Of a stretch of DNA of 64,000 nucleotides, positions 43,244 through 52,948 are shown in pieces (position 1 is the first letter of the stretch; every line of letters begins with the position of its first letter). The DNA lies in contig CP006833.1 of the NCBI GenBank assembly GCA_000495505.1, forward strand, positions 1,054,001-1,118,000, in the 5' to 3' direction. The notes under the pieces were generated by a model that was given only the letters and a program-made list of their open reading frames with translations, had not been told where the DNA came from and did no database searches. This stretch comes from Campylobacter fetus subsp. testudinum 03-427 (GTDB lineage: Bacteria; Campylobacterota; Campylobacteria; Campylobacterales; Campylobacteraceae). Position numbers and translations under genes: made by a program.

Positions 43244-44256
43244 TTTGTCACTCCTGTTTTTTTCTCTATAAGCTGTGTTATTTGAGATTTTACCAACTCA
43301 TAGTTATAACTATCCTTAAATCCGGTAAAAAATCCACCACTAGCATTTATATGCCCTCCTCCATCTACCAACTCTTTTGCCATCAAACTAACATCTAAAT
43401 TTCCATTTGCTCTAAAACTAAATGTTTTTTTGCTAGTAACATCTAAAAAGAAATCATAATCTGGATTCGCCACCAAAAAGTCATTTCCGATAATAGACGT
43501 ACTACCTATATTATGCGTTAGAACGCCTTTGTGACCTCTGTAATCTATAGTAAATTTATCTTTTTCAAAGCTTAAAAGTCTTACAAGATAAGATGAGTTG
43601 AGATTGCTAAGCGTGTCATCGTTTTTAAATTTAAAAAACGCCTTTTTTATATGATGTATCTCGTCATCTAGCTTTATGTGAGCATTATTTTGTCCTATAA
43701 ATTCCATAAAAGAGTTCATCAAATAAAACATATACTCCATATGTTTCTCCTCAAAAAGCACCTTATTTATCTCTCTTGCTCCAGCTATAATGCCCATACA
43801 AACCTTGCCAAGCTCGAAATTTGGATCATCTTTTAACCATATATCTACCGCATTTACAACATTACAGTAAGACTCAAGCCTTTCATCAGCACCGAACATA
43901 GAACTAAAAAAATCATACGTAATCTTAGTTGCACATCTTTTAGAATCCATATAGTACCACTCAAATTTATCCGCACACTCAAGCCCTGTTTGGTGATGAT
44001 CTAGTAGTATAAGTTTTATATTTTTATCGCTTATTAAATTCTCATAATGCATGCATTGCTGCATAGTTAAATTTAGATCCGTTATCAATACAATAGCTTT
44101 TTCGTCGCCTATTTGAGATAAAATATGAGTAAATTTATCGTCTATCTCTTTTCCATAGTTTGAGTTATAAAATTTGATATTTTTAAGATAAAAACTAGTC
44201 ACTAACTGAGCTGAATATCCATCTAAATCCGTGTGACTGAGGTGGTAAATTTTCAT
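43240..44256 (-). CDS. DHH-family phosphoesterase
   Basis: A 338-residue DHH/DHHA1 enzyme. Seen: HTDLDGYSAQ (first metal motif), LITDLN, LLDHHQTG (DHH motif), and the C-terminal DGGGHINASGG of the DHHA1 substrate domain. From the family: Mn-dependent hydrolysis of phosphodiesters such as short oligonucleotides or cyclic dinucleotides; the substrate is not determined by these motifs. It follows flhA by 10 bases. A c-di-GMP or pGpG role would link to the tandem cyclases 8 kb away but is only a guess. Confidence 0.82.
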   Translation of the reverse strand: MKIYHLSHTDLDGYSAQLVTSFYLKNIKFYNSNYGKEIDDKFTHILSQIGDEKAIVLITDLNLTMQQCMHYENLISDKNIKLILLDHHQTGLECADKFEWYYMDSKRCATKITYDFFSSMFGADERLESYCNVVNAVDIWLKDDPNFELGKVCMGIIAGAREINKVLFEEKHMEYMFYLMNSFMEFIGQNNAHIKLDDEIHHIKKAFFKFKNDDTLSNLNSSYLVRLLSFEKDKFTIDYRGHKGVLTHNIGSTSIIGNDFLVANPDYDFFLDVTSKKTFSFRANGNLDVSLMAKELVDGGGHINASGGFFTGFKDSYNYELVKSQITQLIEKKTGVTK

Positions 44257-44266
44257 ATTTTTCCTT

Positions 44267-46438
44267 TTAAATTTCTGGTATTTCTATCACGCCTAATGTT
44301 TCAAACTGCGTATTTGGCGCGATCTCAGCAAAACTTAGTATAACTATATCTATGGCAAAGTTTTGAACTATATTTGCTATAAATTTTCTTATACTAGGCT
44401 CAACGCAAAGTAGCATATCGCCTTGTTCGCTGATATTTCGATTTGCTCTTTTTTGACGCAAAGCATTTACTATAGCCGAAGTTTGAGCCACATTTATCAT
44501 TAGGTGATACGCTCCGTCTTTGTAATTTAAACTATCTATAAGCTTTTGCTGCACAGGAGCGTCTAATATATAGAAGTTCAGCTGACCTTTCTCATCTGCG
44601 TAAAGTGATGTTATAACTCGGCAAAGTGCAGCCCTTACATGCTCGATTATCATATCTAAATTTTTGCTTACTTCTGATACATCTCCTACTGCTTCAAGTA
44701 TGCTCAACATATCTTTTATAGGAATGTTATTTTTAAGCAGAGCTTTTAAAACTTTTTGTATAAGCCCCACACTAGCTACTTTTAAAGTATCTTCTACTAC
44801 AACTGGATATTCTGATTTTACTTTCTCTAAAATATTTTGAACCTCTTGTTTGGTAAGAAGTTCGCTTGCGTTTTGTTTGACAAGCTCACTCATATGAGTC
44901 GATATAACACTAGCTGGATCAACAACGGTATATCCACTAAGAATCGCATCTTCTTTTAATCCTTGATCTATCCATAAAGCATCAAGTCCAAATGCTGGCT
45001 CTTTTGTCGCGATACCATCTATATCGCTACTTACATATCCACTATCCATAGCCAAAAACTTATCAGCATATATAACGCCTTGACCGATTACAACGCCTTT
45101 TAACTTAAATCTATACTCATTTGGTGGAAGTTGGAGATTATCTCGTATTCTGATTTTTGGCATTAAAAATCCAAGAAGTCCAGCTATATTTCTTCTCATA
45201 GCGCGTATTCTTTCTATCAAATCCCCATCAGCTAATTTCAAAAGTCCATATCCAAGATCAAGCTCTAAAATCTCGATTTTTAGTATATCATCTATCTTTA
45301 TCTGCTCTTCTTTTGCTATCTCTTCTTCGCTCTTTTTAGCAGGTTTAGCGTCTCCACCCGCATCAGCCAAAGTAGATGAACCTTGTTTTTGAGGTTTTTT
45401 TTCATCTTTTTTTATATTAGAAAAATCCAGCTTCCCTTCTTCTGTTTGCTTCATTATATAACCGATACTCAAAAATAAAATCGCCATAAATCCAAGCGAA
45501 AAAGTAGGAAGTCCAGGCACCAAAGCAAACACAAATAGTATAAATCCTACTATCAAAAGTGTTTTATATTCACCTAAAAGCTGGCTTATAACGCCTTCTG
45601 CGAAATTATCCTCATCTTTACTAGCTCTAGTTATGATAATAGCAGTAGCAGTTGAAGTTATAAGTCCTGGAATTTGACTGACCAAACCATCACCTATAGT
45701 TAAGATAGTGTATGTTTGAGCCGCATTTGCCATATCAAGATCATGCTGAAAGGTGCCTATTAAAAATCCACCTATTATATTTATAATAGTTATGATGATA
45801 CCAGCAACAGCGTCACCTTTTATAAATTTAGACGAACCGTCCATAGCTCCATAGAAGTTTGCCTCTCCGATGATCTCTTGACGACGTGAGCGCGCTGTTT
45901 GCTCATCTATCAATCCAGCATTTAAATCCGCATCGATAGCCATCTGTTTTCCTGGCATAGCATCAAGAGTAAATCTAGCTTGCACTTCACTAACTCTTGT
46001 TGAACCCTTTGTTACAACCATAAAATTTATAAGAACTAATATACAAAATACTATAATACCTATAACATAATTTCCACCCACAACAAACTGTCCAAAACTA
46101 GCTATGATCTCACTAACTGCTTCTGGACCATTATGACCTTCACTCAAAATCATACGAGTTGTGGCTATATTTAAAGATAGGCGAAATAGCGTTATTATAA
46201 GTATCAAAGTAGGAAATGTACTAAGATCTGTCGGTTTTGGTATATATATAGAAATCAATATTATCAATACAGAAATAGACAGCGAAAGAGCTAAGAAAAA
46301 ATCAAGTACCGGGCTTGGGAGTGGAACTATGATAATAGCTAAAATAGCTATAATAACAAAAACGACGGTTAGGCTTTTAGCCTTTACAAATGGTGCTAAA
46401 AACGGAGCAACCATCGTTAATATATTACGTTTTGTCAA
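44267..46438 (-). CDS. flhA: Flagellar export apparatus protein FlhA
   Basis: Inner-membrane core of the flagellar type III secretion gate. Seen: 723 residues: eight membrane helices in the first 330 residues, the conserved FHIPEP-region segment (GSTRVSEVQARFTLDAMPGK), a linker rich in Lys/Glu (about 335-380), and the large cytoplasmic C-domain that docks export chaperones. It begins two bases after rrf2, an arrangement also found in C. jejuni (Cj0882c-Cj0883c). Confidence 0.96.
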   Translation of the reverse strand: MTKRNILTMVAPFLAPFVKAKSLTVVFVIIAILAIIIVPLPSPVLDFFLALSLSISVLIILISIYIPKPTDLSTFPTLILIITLFRLSLNIATTRMILSEGHNGPEAVSEIIASFGQFVVGGNYVIGIIVFCILVLINFMVVTKGSTRVSEVQARFTLDAMPGKQMAIDADLNAGLIDEQTARSRRQEIIGEANFYGAMDGSSKFIKGDAVAGIIITIINIIGGFLIGTFQHDLDMANAAQTYTILTIGDGLVSQIPGLITSTATAIIITRASKDEDNFAEGVISQLLGEYKTLLIVGFILFVFALVPGLPTFSLGFMAILFLSIGYIMKQTEEGKLDFSNIKKDEKKPQKQGSSTLADAGGDAKPAKKSEEEIAKEEQIKIDDILKIEILELDLGYGLLKLADGDLIERIRAMRRNIAGLLGFLMPKIRIRDNLQLPPNEYRFKLKGVVIGQGVIYADKFLAMDSGYVSSDIDGIATKEPAFGLDALWIDQGLKEDAILSGYTVVDPASVISTHMSELVKQNASELLTKQEVQNILEKVKSEYPVVVEDTLKVASVGLIQKVLKALLKNNIPIKDMLSILEAVGDVSEVSKNLDMIIEHVRAALCRVITSLYADEKGQLNFYILDAPVQQKLIDSLNYKDGAYHLMINVAQTSAIVNALRQKRANRNISEQGDMLLCVEPSIRKFIANIVQNFAIDIVILSFAEIAPNTQFETLGVIEIPEI

Positions 46439-46440
46439 TT

Positions 46441-46845
46441 TTACTTCTTAATAATATCTGCTAAACTAATGTTGTCTAAAAAGTCATCAACTTTTAATTG
46501 CAATGAATTAAACATAGGCCACATCTTGCAAATATCGCCTTTATTGCTAGGACAATCGCTTCTTGCATTACTGCATTCAAATACAGAAGCTTTTCTCTTT
46601 TCAGCACTTTCTAAAATCTTTTTTATACTTATATTTACTGGCTTATTAGCTAAAATAAATCCACCATTTGCGCCTTTAAAGGAATTTAGTATTCCTTCTT
46701 TTGCAAGATTTTGCAAGATTTTAGCTAAAAAGCTTTTTGAGATTCCAAGTTCGGTTGACATTGTATCTACGTCTTTTGGAGAGTTACTTTGTGATAAAAG
46801 TATCAAAGATAACAAAGCATATTCACTAGCTTTAGTAAATAGCAC
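46441..46845 (-). CDS. Rrf2-family regulator with Fe-S cysteines
   Basis: A 134-residue winged-helix regulator. Seen: an N-terminal HTH (about 5-60, with STELGISKSFLAKILQNLAKEG), the Rrf2 wing KGANGGF, and three cysteines at 91, 98 and 106 that match the cluster ligands of IscR-type proteins. It probably senses iron-sulfur status, oxygen or nitric oxide. It is first in the operon with flhA and divergent from rpsO. Confidence 0.88.
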   Translation of the reverse strand: MLFTKASEYALLSLILLSQSNSPKDVDTMSTELGISKSFLAKILQNLAKEGILNSFKGANGGFILANKPVNISIKKILESAEKRKASVFECSNARSDCPSNKGDICKMWPMFNSLQLKVDDFLDNISLADIIKK

Positions 46846-46972
46846 ATGGACTCCTTAAATTTTTGATTTTAATATTTTACCAAATTTTATTTAAATTTTG
46901 ATTGATACGCTGGGTATCTTTTAAATTTAGCAGATTAAATTTAGTTTCAGCTTTCTTTTTGCTTTACTTAGA

Positions 46973-46978
46973 TATAAT
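46973..46978 (+). promoter_or_regulatory. -10 box of rpsO
   Basis: TATAAT about 43 bp before the rpsO start, preceded by T-rich sequence. A strong CAGGAGGT ribosome site lies at 47009-47016. Confidence 0.6.
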
Positions 46979-47021
46979 TTCCGTTCAAAATTTAATTTAA
47001 ATACCGCTCAGGAGGTCAAAA

Positions 47022-47294
47022 ATGGCTTTAGATTCGGCTAAAAAAGCAGAAATAGTTGCGAAATTCGCTAGAAAAAGCGGAGATACAGGTTCTCCAGAAG
47101 TTCAAGTAGCACTTCTTACAAAAAGGATTTCAGAACTTACAGAACACCTAAAAATCAATAAAAAAGATTTTAGTTCTCGTCTAGGTCTTCTTAAGCTAGT
47201 CGGAAGAAGAAAAAGACTTTTAAAATACTTAAAAGCTAAAAACTACGAATCTTATACAAAACTTATCGCTGAGTTAGGCATAAGAGATAAATAA
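47022..47294 (+). CDS. rpsO: 30S ribosomal protein S15
   Basis: Small-subunit protein that binds 16S rRNA early in assembly. Seen: 90 residues, the usual length, with the S15 signature around [21 protein letters not shown] and [17 protein letters not shown]. It has the consensus ribosome site AGGAGG. A terminator hairpin starts four bases after its stop and runs into the ribosome site of the next gene. Confidence 0.98.
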   Translation: MALDSAKKAEIVAKFARKSGDTGSPEVQVALLTKRISELTEHLKINKKDFSSRLGLLKLVGRRKRLLKYLKAKNYESYTKLIAELGIRDK

Positions 47295-47298
47295 TAAA

Positions 47299-47319
47299 AA
47301 AGCCCTATTTTAGGGCTTT
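47299..47319 (+). terminator. rpsO terminator covering the pabB ribosome site
   Basis: AAAGCCCTA, TTT, TAGGGCTTT: a perfect 9-bp stem. The 3' arm holds AGGG, the only ribosome-site-like sequence before the pabB ATG at 47324. Confidence 0.7.
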
Positions 47320-47323
47320 GACT

Positions 47324-48241
47324 ATGATAAAAGCTGCTTTAAATTCATTTCAAAATACGCCTTTTATAGCAATTATCAGCTATGATAAACCAGATGATAA
47401 TATAATTTGCTCTCCACAAAACGCCATTAAACTAGGAATTAAATTTAAACTAAACGCTCTGAATCAAACACCAGTAAGCTATTTTTTAGAAAAATATCCA
47501 ATTACTTTTGATGAGTACAAAAAAAGTTTTGATAAAGTTATAAACCACCAAAGAGATGGAAATAGTTATCTTTTAAATTTATGTTTTAAAACAAAAATAA
47601 AAACAAATTTAAGCTTAGAAGAGATATATAATCACGCAAATGCTGCTGCTGTTATCTATAAAAAAGATGATTTTGTATGTTTTACTCCAGAACCTTTTGT
47701 GAGCATAAAAGATGGATTTATCCATACGTTTCCTATGAAAGGCACGATAAACGCCGATATACCAAACGCAAAAGAGCTGCTTTTAAATGATCAAAAAGAG
47801 TTTAGCGAACAAGCTATGATGACAGATCTTATGCGAAATGATCTAAATATGGTAGCCACAGATGTAAAAGTAGAGCGTTTCAGATATATACAACGCGTGA
47901 AAAATTTATACCAAACCAGCTCGCATATAAGTGGAAAGTTGCGAAAAGAGCTTAAATTTGGCGATATTTTCAGCAAACTTTTACCAGCTGGATCCATAAC
48001 AGGAACTCCAAAAATCCAAACTTGCAAGATCATAAAAGAGTGTGAAAATGAGCCTAGAGGATTTTATAGCGGAGTTTTTATATATTTTGATGGTAAAATT
48101 TGCAGGAGTTTTGTTATGATAAGATTTGTAAAACAAGATGATAATGGGTTATCGTTTTTTAGCGGTGGAGGCATAACAACTAGAAGCGACGCGAAAAAGG
48201 AGTATGATGAACTCGTACAAAAAGTCTATTTTCCTTTTTGA
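47324..48241 (+). CDS. pabB: Aminodeoxychorismate synthase component I
   Basis: Makes 4-amino-4-deoxychorismate from chorismate for folate synthesis. Seen: 305 residues, the catalytic half of the chorismate-binding family: SYLLNLCFKT, FSEQAMMTDLMRNDLNMVA, the catalytic GSITGTPKI, and RGFYSGVFIYFDG. The N-terminal half found in larger PabB/TrpE proteins is missing, as in the short PabB type. ATG at 47324 chosen over an in-frame TTG at 47318 that lies in the terminator. It overlaps pabC by 35 bases in another frame. Confidence 0.9.
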   Translation: MIKAALNSFQNTPFIAIISYDKPDDNIICSPQNAIKLGIKFKLNALNQTPVSYFLEKYPITFDEYKKSFDKVINHQRDGNSYLLNLCFKTKIKTNLSLEEIYNHANAAAVIYKKDDFVCFTPEPFVSIKDGFIHTFPMKGTINADIPNAKELLLNDQKEFSEQAMMTDLMRNDLNMVATDVKVERFRYIQRVKNLYQTSSHISGKLRKELKFGDIFSKLLPAGSITGTPKIQTCKIIKECENEPRGFYSGVFIYFDGKICRSFVMIRFVKQDDNGLSFFSGGGITTRSDAKKEYDELVQKVYFPF

Positions 48242-48794
48242 AACGATAAAAATCATCGACAAAGAGGTTTGTAACTTAAATTTTCATATAAAAAGAGCTA
48301 AAAACTCTACAATAAACGGTCTTAAATTTGATTTTTCGGATATTTTGCAACCTCCTTTTAACGGAACTCTTAGAGCAAAAGTGATTTATGATATAAATGG
48401 GAATTTAAAAAATGTAGAGTATTTTCCATATGAAATGCGCGATTTTTATGAGTTTAAACTAGTAAATATAGACTTTGACTACGATAAAAAATATCTCGAT
48501 AGAAGCAAGATAGAAGCAGCAAAATCCAACTTCAATGAGATAATAATGATAAAAAACGGTCTCATCACAGATACCAGCATAGCAAATATCGCCGTATTTG
48601 ATAGCTGCAACGATACATGGCTAACGCCCAAAACTCCGCTCCTAAAAGGAACGACAAGAGATAGGCTTCTTCAAAATAAATTTTTAAAGCAAAAAGATAT
48701 AGATCCAAACGATCTCTTAAAAGCAAAAAGATTTGCCATTATGAATGCTATGATAGGTTTTTTAGAGCTAAAATTATTTAAATTTAGCTACTAA
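48207..48794 (+). CDS. pabC: Aminodeoxychorismate lyase-like (class IV PLP enzyme)
   Basis: A 195-residue fold-type IV PLP protein. Seen: FETIKIIDKEV at the start, a Lys-containing central segment KYLDRSKIEAAKSNFNEIIM, ITDTSIANIAVF (cofactor phosphate loop), and WLTPKTPLLKGTTRDRLL. From the family: removal of pyruvate from aminodeoxychorismate to give 4-aminobenzoate. AAGGAG fits the second of two adjacent ATGs (48207) better than the first (48204). It is shorter than E. coli PabC (269). Located directly after and overlapping pabB, so the two steps are coupled. Confidence 0.82.
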   Translation: MNSYKKSIFLFETIKIIDKEVCNLNFHIKRAKNSTINGLKFDFSDILQPPFNGTLRAKVIYDINGNLKNVEYFPYEMRDFYEFKLVNIDFDYDKKYLDRSKIEAAKSNFNEIIMIKNGLITDTSIANIAVFDSCNDTWLTPKTPLLKGTTRDRLLQNKFLKQKDIDPNDLLKAKRFAIMNAMIGFLELKLFKFSY

Positions 48795-48841
48795 ATTTAA
48801 ATAAATAGATCAAATTTATATCTTTGCTAGACAAGCTCGTT

Positions 48842-49477
48842 TTATTTTTTAAATTTTAAAATACCAAATTTCAGCTTTTTGTTCTCCTCTAAAAGCATAT
48901 CATCGGGATTGACCAAAACTCCGATTTTCGCCGCTTTTAAAAGTGGAAGATCATTTATACTATCGCTATAAAAAACAGTATCTCCAAACTCATCTTGTGA
49001 TAATAGCTCTTTTATGCGCTCCACTTTCCCCTCTTTAAATGCAGGAATTCCGCTCATACGCGCGCTATAAACTCCATTTATCATCTCACTGTTTGTGGCT
49101 AAAAACTCATCTATGCAAATGAACTGACAAATAGCCTTTACTATAAAATCGTTTGTAGCTGAGATAACTATCTTTCTGCCGCCGTTTTTATCTATCAAAT
49201 TTAGAGCGTCTTTGTAGATGATAGGTTCTATTTTATCTTTTATATATCTATCTAAAAGCGGTTTTAGATCACTATTTTTCATACCTTTTAAAGGCATCAA
49301 AAAATGTTCTTGATACGCGTTCATATCAAGAACTCCTTTTGCATAATCCTCTTCAAAAATAGCTTGTTTCAAAACAAAATCATACTCCACAAAAGAGTTC
49401 TCATACATAAAATCAACCCAAAGCTTAGCACTATCTTCTTTTATAATAGTTTTATCAAGATCATATAGATAAATCAT
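48842..49477 (-). CDS. HAD-superfamily phosphatase (SerB-like subfamily IB)
   Basis: A 211-residue HAD hydrolase. Seen: the nucleophile motif YDLDKTII, a helical cap (about 15-85), motif II VISATND, a motif III lysine in GKVERIKE, and motif IV FYSDSINDLPLL. It should remove phosphate from a small metabolite. It is the last gene of an ABC importer operon, overlapping the ATPase gene by 17 bases, so it probably acts on the imported compound or its product. The set resembles Cj0727-Cj0733. Confidence 0.85.
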   Translation of the reverse strand: MIYLYDLDKTIIKEDSAKLWVDFMYENSFVEYDFVLKQAIFEEDYAKGVLDMNAYQEHFLMPLKGMKNSDLKPLLDRYIKDKIEPIIYKDALNLIDKNGGRKIVISATNDFIVKAICQFICIDEFLATNSEMINGVYSARMSGIPAFKEGKVERIKELLSQDEFGDTVFYSDSINDLPLLKAAKIGVLVNPDDMLLEENKKLKFGILKFKK

Positions 49478-50462
49478 CCAACTCCTTTATCATTTCTAAA
49501 TGAATTTCTAAAAATACGCTATCACCCACTTCATACAAAGAGTTTAAAGAGTGATTCAAAGTATCTACTTTTAAGCTTATACCTTTGGCGTCTATAGCGT
49601 ATCTTATGATATTTCCTAAAAATATCTTCTCTTTGATCACCGCTTGTATAGATCCGTTTTTTGTTATTTCTATAGTTTCTGGTCTTATCGCAAGGTCTCT
49701 TTTAAAATTATGATTTACTAAATTTAAAAGTGTCTCAGAGCTTAGTATATTATAACTTCCTATAAAACTAGCTACAAATTTATTTTTTGGTTTAAGATAT
49801 AACTCTAAAGCGTCACTATTTTGAGCTATTTTACCATCTTGCATAAGAATTATTCTATCACTCATAGCAAGAGCCTCTTCTTGATCGTGAGTTACGAAAA
49901 TCGTAGTTAAACTCATCTTTTTAGTTATCAGTTTTATCTGTTCTCTTAGATGTTTTCTTATCTTTGCATCAAGAGCCGAAAGAGGTTCGTCTAACAACAG
50001 CATACTTGGTTTAGTAACAAGAGATCTAGCAAGAGCCACTCTTTGAGCCTGACCACCGGAGAGTTGATGCGGATAGGATTTTATCTCTTTTTCAAGCCCA
50101 ACTGTTTCAAGCATCTTTTTAACTCTTTTTTCTATATCTTTTTTATCTACTTTTTTGATTTTTAATCCATAAGCTATATTTTCATAAACATTTAAATTTG
50201 GAAAAAGAGCGTAGTTTTGAAATACCATACCGATATTTCGCTTTTTAATGCTAATTTTAGTTATATCTTTATCATCTACAATGATCTTTCCGCTTTGCGG
50301 AGTACTAAGCCCACAGATACATCTAAGAAGAGTGGATTTACCACATCCAGATGGACCTAAAAGAGTTATCAACTCACCTTTTTTTGCACTAAAACTGATA
50401 TTATCAAAGACAAGCTTATCTTTATATAATTTTTTTAAATTTTTGATTTGCAAATATGACAT
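49461..50462 (-). CDS. ABC transporter ATPase, organophosphorus-type importer
   Basis: A 333-residue nucleotide-binding subunit. Seen: Walker A GPSGCGKST, signature LSGGQ, Walker B MLLLDEPLSALD, the switch histidine in FVTHDQEE, and a C-terminal TOBE-like regulatory region (about 245-333). It energises the two permeases encoded just upstream (1-base gap). The type is that of the Fbp/Pot/2-aminoethylphosphonate importers. Substrate not determined. Confidence 0.9.
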   Translation of the reverse strand: MSYLQIKNLKKLYKDKLVFDNISFSAKKGELITLLGPSGCGKSTLLRCICGLSTPQSGKIIVDDKDITKISIKKRNIGMVFQNYALFPNLNVYENIAYGLKIKKVDKKDIEKRVKKMLETVGLEKEIKSYPHQLSGGQAQRVALARSLVTKPSMLLLDEPLSALDAKIRKHLREQIKLITKKMSLTTIFVTHDQEEALAMSDRIILMQDGKIAQNSDALELYLKPKNKFVASFIGSYNILSSETLLNLVNHNFKRDLAIRPETIEITKNGSIQAVIKEKIFLGNIIRYAIDAKGISLKVDTLNHSLNSLYEVGDSVFLEIHLEMIKELDDLSI

Positions 50463-50463
50463 T

Positions 50464-51243
50464 TTAAACCTTTTTTCTATGACTTATGTATGAGCTTATA
50501 AAATTTGCTATAAATATCAAAAACAGATAGCTAATAATAGCTGCGCTTGAAATATGACCACTTTTGTTTTTGATGTTATAAAGATATACTTGAAGAGTTT
50601 CAAAATGCGCACCTGCAAGTATATTTGCATATAAAAACTCACCTATCAAAAATGAAAACGATAGAAATATCGATATGAGTATTGAGTCTTTTAAATTTGG
50701 AATTATCACTCTAAAAATAGCCCTAAATATACCATTTCCAAGAATATAATTTGAATAAACTATCTCTTTTAAATTCAAAGCCGCGATATTATTATCAATA
50801 GTTCTATATATAAAAGGCACAGCGATACAAAAGTAACAACCTATAAGTATGTACGGAGTCCCGCTTATAGTATCGCTATATAAATTTAAAAGTCCCGCAC
50901 TAAGCACGATAGGAGCGATGGCAAAGGGCAAAACAGATATAAAACTCATTACATTTTTTAAATTTAAAAAGTAAAAATTTGCACAAAATACAACCGGAAA
51001 CAAAAATAAAATAGCTAGAAATATCGCCACAAAACATACTAAAAGCGAGTTTAAAAGTGCTTTTAAAAATCTAGGATCGCTTAAAAGATCTTTGTAATGA
51101 GATATGCTAAATCCATCTGGTAAAATATTTGACGACCAGCTTGAAGATACTGAGTATATAAAAGTAGCCGCCATAGGTAAAACTATGATAAAAAACAACA
51201 CCAAAACAACGCTATAATGATAAATTTTAGATAATCTACTCAT
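50464..51243 (-). CDS. ABC transporter permease, second subunit
   Basis: A 259-residue inner-membrane permease with six hydrophobic segments. An EAA-like loop is visible about 165-185 (KEIVYSNYILGNGIFRAIFR, then VIIPNLKDSI). It pairs with the permease upstream and overlaps it by four bases. Confidence 0.87.
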   Translation of the reverse strand: MSRLSKIYHYSVVLVLFFIIVLPMAATFIYSVSSSWSSNILPDGFSISHYKDLLSDPRFLKALLNSLLVCFVAIFLAILFLFPVVFCANFYFLNLKNVMSFISVLPFAIAPIVLSAGLLNLYSDTISGTPYILIGCYFCIAVPFIYRTIDNNIAALNLKEIVYSNYILGNGIFRAIFRVIIPNLKDSILISIFLSFSFLIGEFLYANILAGAHFETLQVYLYNIKNKSGHISSAAIISYLFLIFIANFISSYISHRKKV

Positions 51244-52082
51244 ATTTGTCTCTTGTAATTAAATAAATTTGATACAAAAAACAGCATTAACGCTATGATG
51301 AGCATCAAACAAAATAGCATAACGCTAAGCGCACTAGCTAAATACGGATTTAAGTCGATATCTCCTGCTATCAAAGATGCTATTCGCACTGGAACTACAT
51401 TAAAGTTTCCACTACTAAGAGCGTAAATAGTAGCGTAAGCTCCAACTGCATTTGCAAATAATACTATGAAAACTCCGATTATAGATGGCATCATAATAGG
51501 TATGGCAACTTTTAACCAATAAATAGCTCTACTAGCTCCAAGTATATCGCTAGATTCGCTGCTTCCTCTATCTAAAACGTTAAACGCTGGATATAATAGC
51601 AAGATGGCGAGTGGAATTTGAAAGTAAATATATACCAAGTTTATCCCAACGCTTCCATAGATATCAACAACAAAATCAATCCCCAAATCCCTAAAAAGCA
51701 GATTTATAGCGCCGTTTGCACCCATTAAAATGATAAATGCAAAAGCCAGAGGAACCCCTGAAAAATTGCTAGTCATTGTATTTAAAGATAAAAATAAATT
51801 TCCAAAATGCGAGGTTTGAATTTTATAAAGCGAATATGAGCCAAAAAGAGAGATTATAAGTGCCACAAAACTAGAAATCAAACTTATATAAAATGAATTT
51901 AAAAAACTCTGCATAAAAAATCTACTCTCAAATATTTCTTTATAATTACCAAACCCCCAATCCCCATTTTGATCTATAAAACTATTTATCAAAATCCACA
52001 AAAACGGAGCTACGATAAACATAAAAAATACCGCAAAAAACGGGATTAAAAAAAGAGTTGCGATAAACTTTTCTCTGCTCAT
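51240..52082 (-). CDS. ABC transporter permease, first subunit
   Basis: A 280-residue inner-membrane permease with six hydrophobic segments and an EAA-like loop at about 175-200 (SESSDILGASRAIYWLKVA, then IPIMMPSI). It overlaps the phosphodiesterase gene by four bases and the second permease by four bases, so the operon is tightly coupled. Confidence 0.87.
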   Translation of the reverse strand: MSREKFIATLFLIPFFAVFFMFIVAPFLWILINSFIDQNGDWGFGNYKEIFESRFFMQSFLNSFYISLISSFVALIISLFGSYSLYKIQTSHFGNLFLSLNTMTSNFSGVPLAFAFIILMGANGAINLLFRDLGIDFVVDIYGSVGINLVYIYFQIPLAILLLYPAFNVLDRGSSESSDILGASRAIYWLKVAIPIMMPSIIGVFIVLFANAVGAYATIYALSSGNFNVVPVRIASLIAGDIDLNPYLASALSVMLFCLMLIIALMLFFVSNLFNYKRQI

Positions 52083-52882
52083 TTCAACAGCTCTTTAGTA
52101 AATTTTTTATCGTGATTTATACCTAAAATTTCACAAACCAAACCACAAATTTCACTCTGATCCACTTGAGTTTCGGCAAAACTAAACTTATCACCAAAAA
52201 CAAAAAATGCTACGTCTGTTTCTATATCTAAATTCCCGCCATGAGTACCGTCGTTATTCATACCGTGATCACTTGTGATAATCACATTTACGCCCTCCTC
52301 TAGCCATTTTAGCACCAAAGGAGATAATATAGTATCAACTTTTCTAGCCGCATTTCTATACTCTTTGCTTTCGTGAGAAAACTTATGACCTATATCATCT
52401 ATATTCATAGAGTGAAAAAGAGTGAAATCCAGATCAAATTTAACCCTCAAACACTCTGCATCGCTAAATAAATGACTATCGTTGTAGTCATCTTCATAGT
52501 AAAAAATGCCATAAGGTATATTTAAACTCTGCTCATTTATCACAATTCTATCTTTGAAATGGTTAAACAAAGTTTTATTATAAAGTTCGCTTATCCAGTA
52601 GTACGCAGCTGCACCGGCTTTTAAATTAGCTAGTTTTACATACTCAAATATACTTTTGTTGCTGCTAAAAGGTTTGCAATAGTTGTTTAGCACACCGCTT
52701 AAAGCTGGTTTAACTCCTGTCAATATACACTCATAAAGCGGTCTTGAGATAGATGGAAGTTCGCTTTTCATCTTATAAATTTTACCCATATTTGCATTGC
52801 AAAGTGCGAGCAAACCGCCCATACACTGCTGCGCCGTGCTATATTCAAGACCGTCTAAAATCACCAAAACTACCTTAGACAT
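52079..52882 (-). CDS. Type I phosphodiesterase / alkaline phosphatase superfamily protein
   Basis: A 267-residue enzyme. Seen: VLVILDGLEYS with the first metal Asp, LPSISRPLYECILTG where the nucleophile (Ser or Thr) should sit, DDIGHKFSHE (metal Asp and His), and TSDHGMNNDGTHGG (metal Asp-His and His). From the family: cleavage of phosphodiester or phosphonate compounds using two zinc ions. It has no signal peptide, so it acts in the cytoplasm on what the importer brings in. Cj0729 holds the same place in C. jejuni. Confidence 0.82.
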   Translation of the reverse strand: MSKVVLVILDGLEYSTAQQCMGGLLALCNANMGKIYKMKSELPSISRPLYECILTGVKPALSGVLNNYCKPFSSNKSIFEYVKLANLKAGAAAYYWISELYNKTLFNHFKDRIVINEQSLNIPYGIFYYEDDYNDSHLFSDAECLRVKFDLDFTLFHSMNIDDIGHKFSHESKEYRNAARKVDTILSPLVLKWLEEGVNVIITSDHGMNNDGTHGGNLDIETDVAFFVFGDKFSFAETQVDQSEICGLVCEILGINHDKKFTKELLK

Positions 52883-52948
52883 TTCATTTCCTTAAATAAA
52901 AATAATTCATTTTAAATTTCTAATTTTAATTTACATAAATTTACTATG

